NCBI GenBank assembly: GCA_022605955.1
Contig: JAKCOZ010000032.1
Span: forward strand, 6,696,001 to 6,760,000
DNA length: 64,000 nt
Direction: 5' to 3'
Source: Rallus limicola
Taxonomy: Eukaryota; Chordata; Aves; Gruiformes; Rallidae
Part shown: in pieces, positions 62,713 through 64,000 of the stretch
How the letters are laid out: the number at the start of each line of letters is the position of its first letter
Numbering within the stretch: position 1 is the stretch's first letter
The notes under the pieces: model-generated
What the model was told of the DNA's origin: nothing
The model's database searches: none
Seen by the model: only the letters and a program-made list of their open reading frames with translations
Made by a program: the position numbers and the translations under genes

Positions 62713-64000
62713 TAAAGCCTCAACTTCTACCGCTGAAATAGAAACAAGACTGAAAGCAAACAGTAAGTAAATCCTCCTATGTACCTATCGCATCCCGATA
62801 CACCCCTTCGCATGTCATCCAGATTAAGAGCTCTTTGCTACGGTGCAAGTGAAGATTTCAAACAAAGTAGAAATAGTTTCTAGAGATCTATCAGACACAT
62901 TCTTTAACAGATACTCTTTAATCACTGACTTTGTTTAAAAACAGAGCCATTAAAATCATTGCTAACACAAGTACTGGTGATCTACACTCCATTAGTCCAT
63001 AAAACTTGATAAACTATCTGTAGTTCAACTGTCATCAGGATTTTTTTGACTGCTTTATGGTACAGATAGATTGAGTAGGCTGAGCTTTAATTCCAGTTTT
63101 GTAATAATGCCCCTAAGTAGACGTGATCTGGCTTTCAAATTACTGCAGCAATGCAGCTGAAAAAATTAAAACATATTTTACTGTGAAAGAGCATAAACAA
63201 ATCATTTTCACTTCACACCAGCAGCATTAATTTTATATTTTATGCAGGTACTCCTTCTGTACCTTTAAATATTTCACTGATTATTTGCCTGATAGAAATC
63301 AGGAATGAGCTGTAAGTTAGGTAAGAAATTACTGTCTGTGTCTGAACTTTCCTAATTGACAGTCTGAGGACAGCATGCATGTTGATGAGAAACCCATCTT
63401 TCTATATTCTTTATGATGGGAGCTCTCAGCGTTTTTCGTTTCTATGGTTCTGAAAATTAACACCATTAAATATTCCCCTGAGAAAGTGTCATACATTTGC
63501 CAGTGCACAAACATGCTATTCTTTCTACTTTGGGGGAGGGGAAAGGTTTAGAACAATTCAGGAGAAAATAAACCCAGGTGAGCAACAGCACGTTGATTTA
63601 CATCAGAAATTACTAAATCTTGTCAGATCATGTTAAGCTCTAACTCAAATAAAACCCCAAAGTAGTAGGTATAGGAAACAGATTTTCAGAAGGAGCAGAA
63701 TAGTAATGAAAAAATGAGTAACAACTATTAGTTGTTATTATGATCAATGTAACAGTAGTACTTAAGGATCCCATCCTGCTGATATACGGTGGTGGGAGTC
63801 CCAGACCCCCAAATTTAAGCTACATACAAACAACCCCCAAAGAAATATCCAAAATGAGCAAACAGAAAACCTAAAAAGTCCAAGCAACCAAACCCCACAA
63901 CAAACCCAACTAAAACACACCAAAAGGGCAAGAGGAAGGAGGTGTTACCCTTACTTTAATGATGGAGAACATCAGTGCAGTCCAGATTCAATGCCTGCAG
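62713..64000. other. Unassigned AT-rich stretch to the right edge
   Basis: No recognised gene. From about 63790 to 63935 the plus strand is A/C-rich and very low in T. Confidence 0.5.
63790..63935 (+). repeat. A/C-rich low-complexity segment
   Basis: About 145 bases dominated by A and C, with many AACCC and CAAAC words but no fixed period. It is not a telomeric repeat. Confidence 0.7.

Overview
The window looks like a gene-poor stretch of a bird genome, intergenic or deep-intronic. The evidence is at least nine fragments of CR1 LINEs, the dominant avian retrotransposon. One of them ends in the CR1-type ATTCTGTG octamer repeat. There are also four long terminal repeats of avian endogenous retroviruses; two carry exact 5-bp target-site duplications and the TG...CA ends expected of solo LTRs. 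The background is AT-rich and CpG-poor. There are no bacterial-type gene blocks, operons, CRISPR arrays or recognisable tRNA/rRNA genes. The species cannot be fixed from the sequence; the LTR beginning TGTCCTGGTTTCAG resembles a family I know to be common in birds, especially passerines.

Layout. 1-0.12 kb: edge of an antisense CR1. 0.12-11.66 kb: unique-looking sequence with a TA/CA microsatellite, an A-rich run and a G-quadruplex motif. 11.66-12.04 kb: antisense CR1. 13.90-14.55 and 19.19-20.38 kb: two LTRs of one family in the same orientation. The first has lost about 566 bp internally and carries a 35-base G run where its sister has 7. 20.4-28.7 kb: unassigned sequence with purine- and pyrimidine-rich tracts near 21.2-21.5 kb and a possible minus-strand exon at 25.85-26.02 kb. 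28.73-29.84 kb: a third, diverged LTR of the same type. 32.08-32.65 kb: a solo LTR of a different family with TSD CAGGG and a promoter-like core. 33.8-35.8 kb: two CR1 pieces. 41.43-41.60 kb: the best protein-coding exon candidate, on the minus strand (165 bp, phase 0/0, strong splice sites). 47.2-51.1 kb: two old CR1 copies either side of an (AAT)19 microsatellite. 55.2 kb: CR1 3' end. 61.6-62.7 kb: two sense CR1 copies; the second retains a frameshifted C-terminal piece of the reverse-transcriptase ORF.

No complete gene is visible. If the 41.4 kb exon is real, much of the window is probably intron of a minus-strand gene that I cannot name. Most open reading frames here are chance frames or lie inside CR1 and LTR sequence. 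I found no convincing novel biological system. The observations most worth checking are the 41.4 kb exon, the poly(G) expansion inside an LTR, and the paired LTRs with their private deletion.
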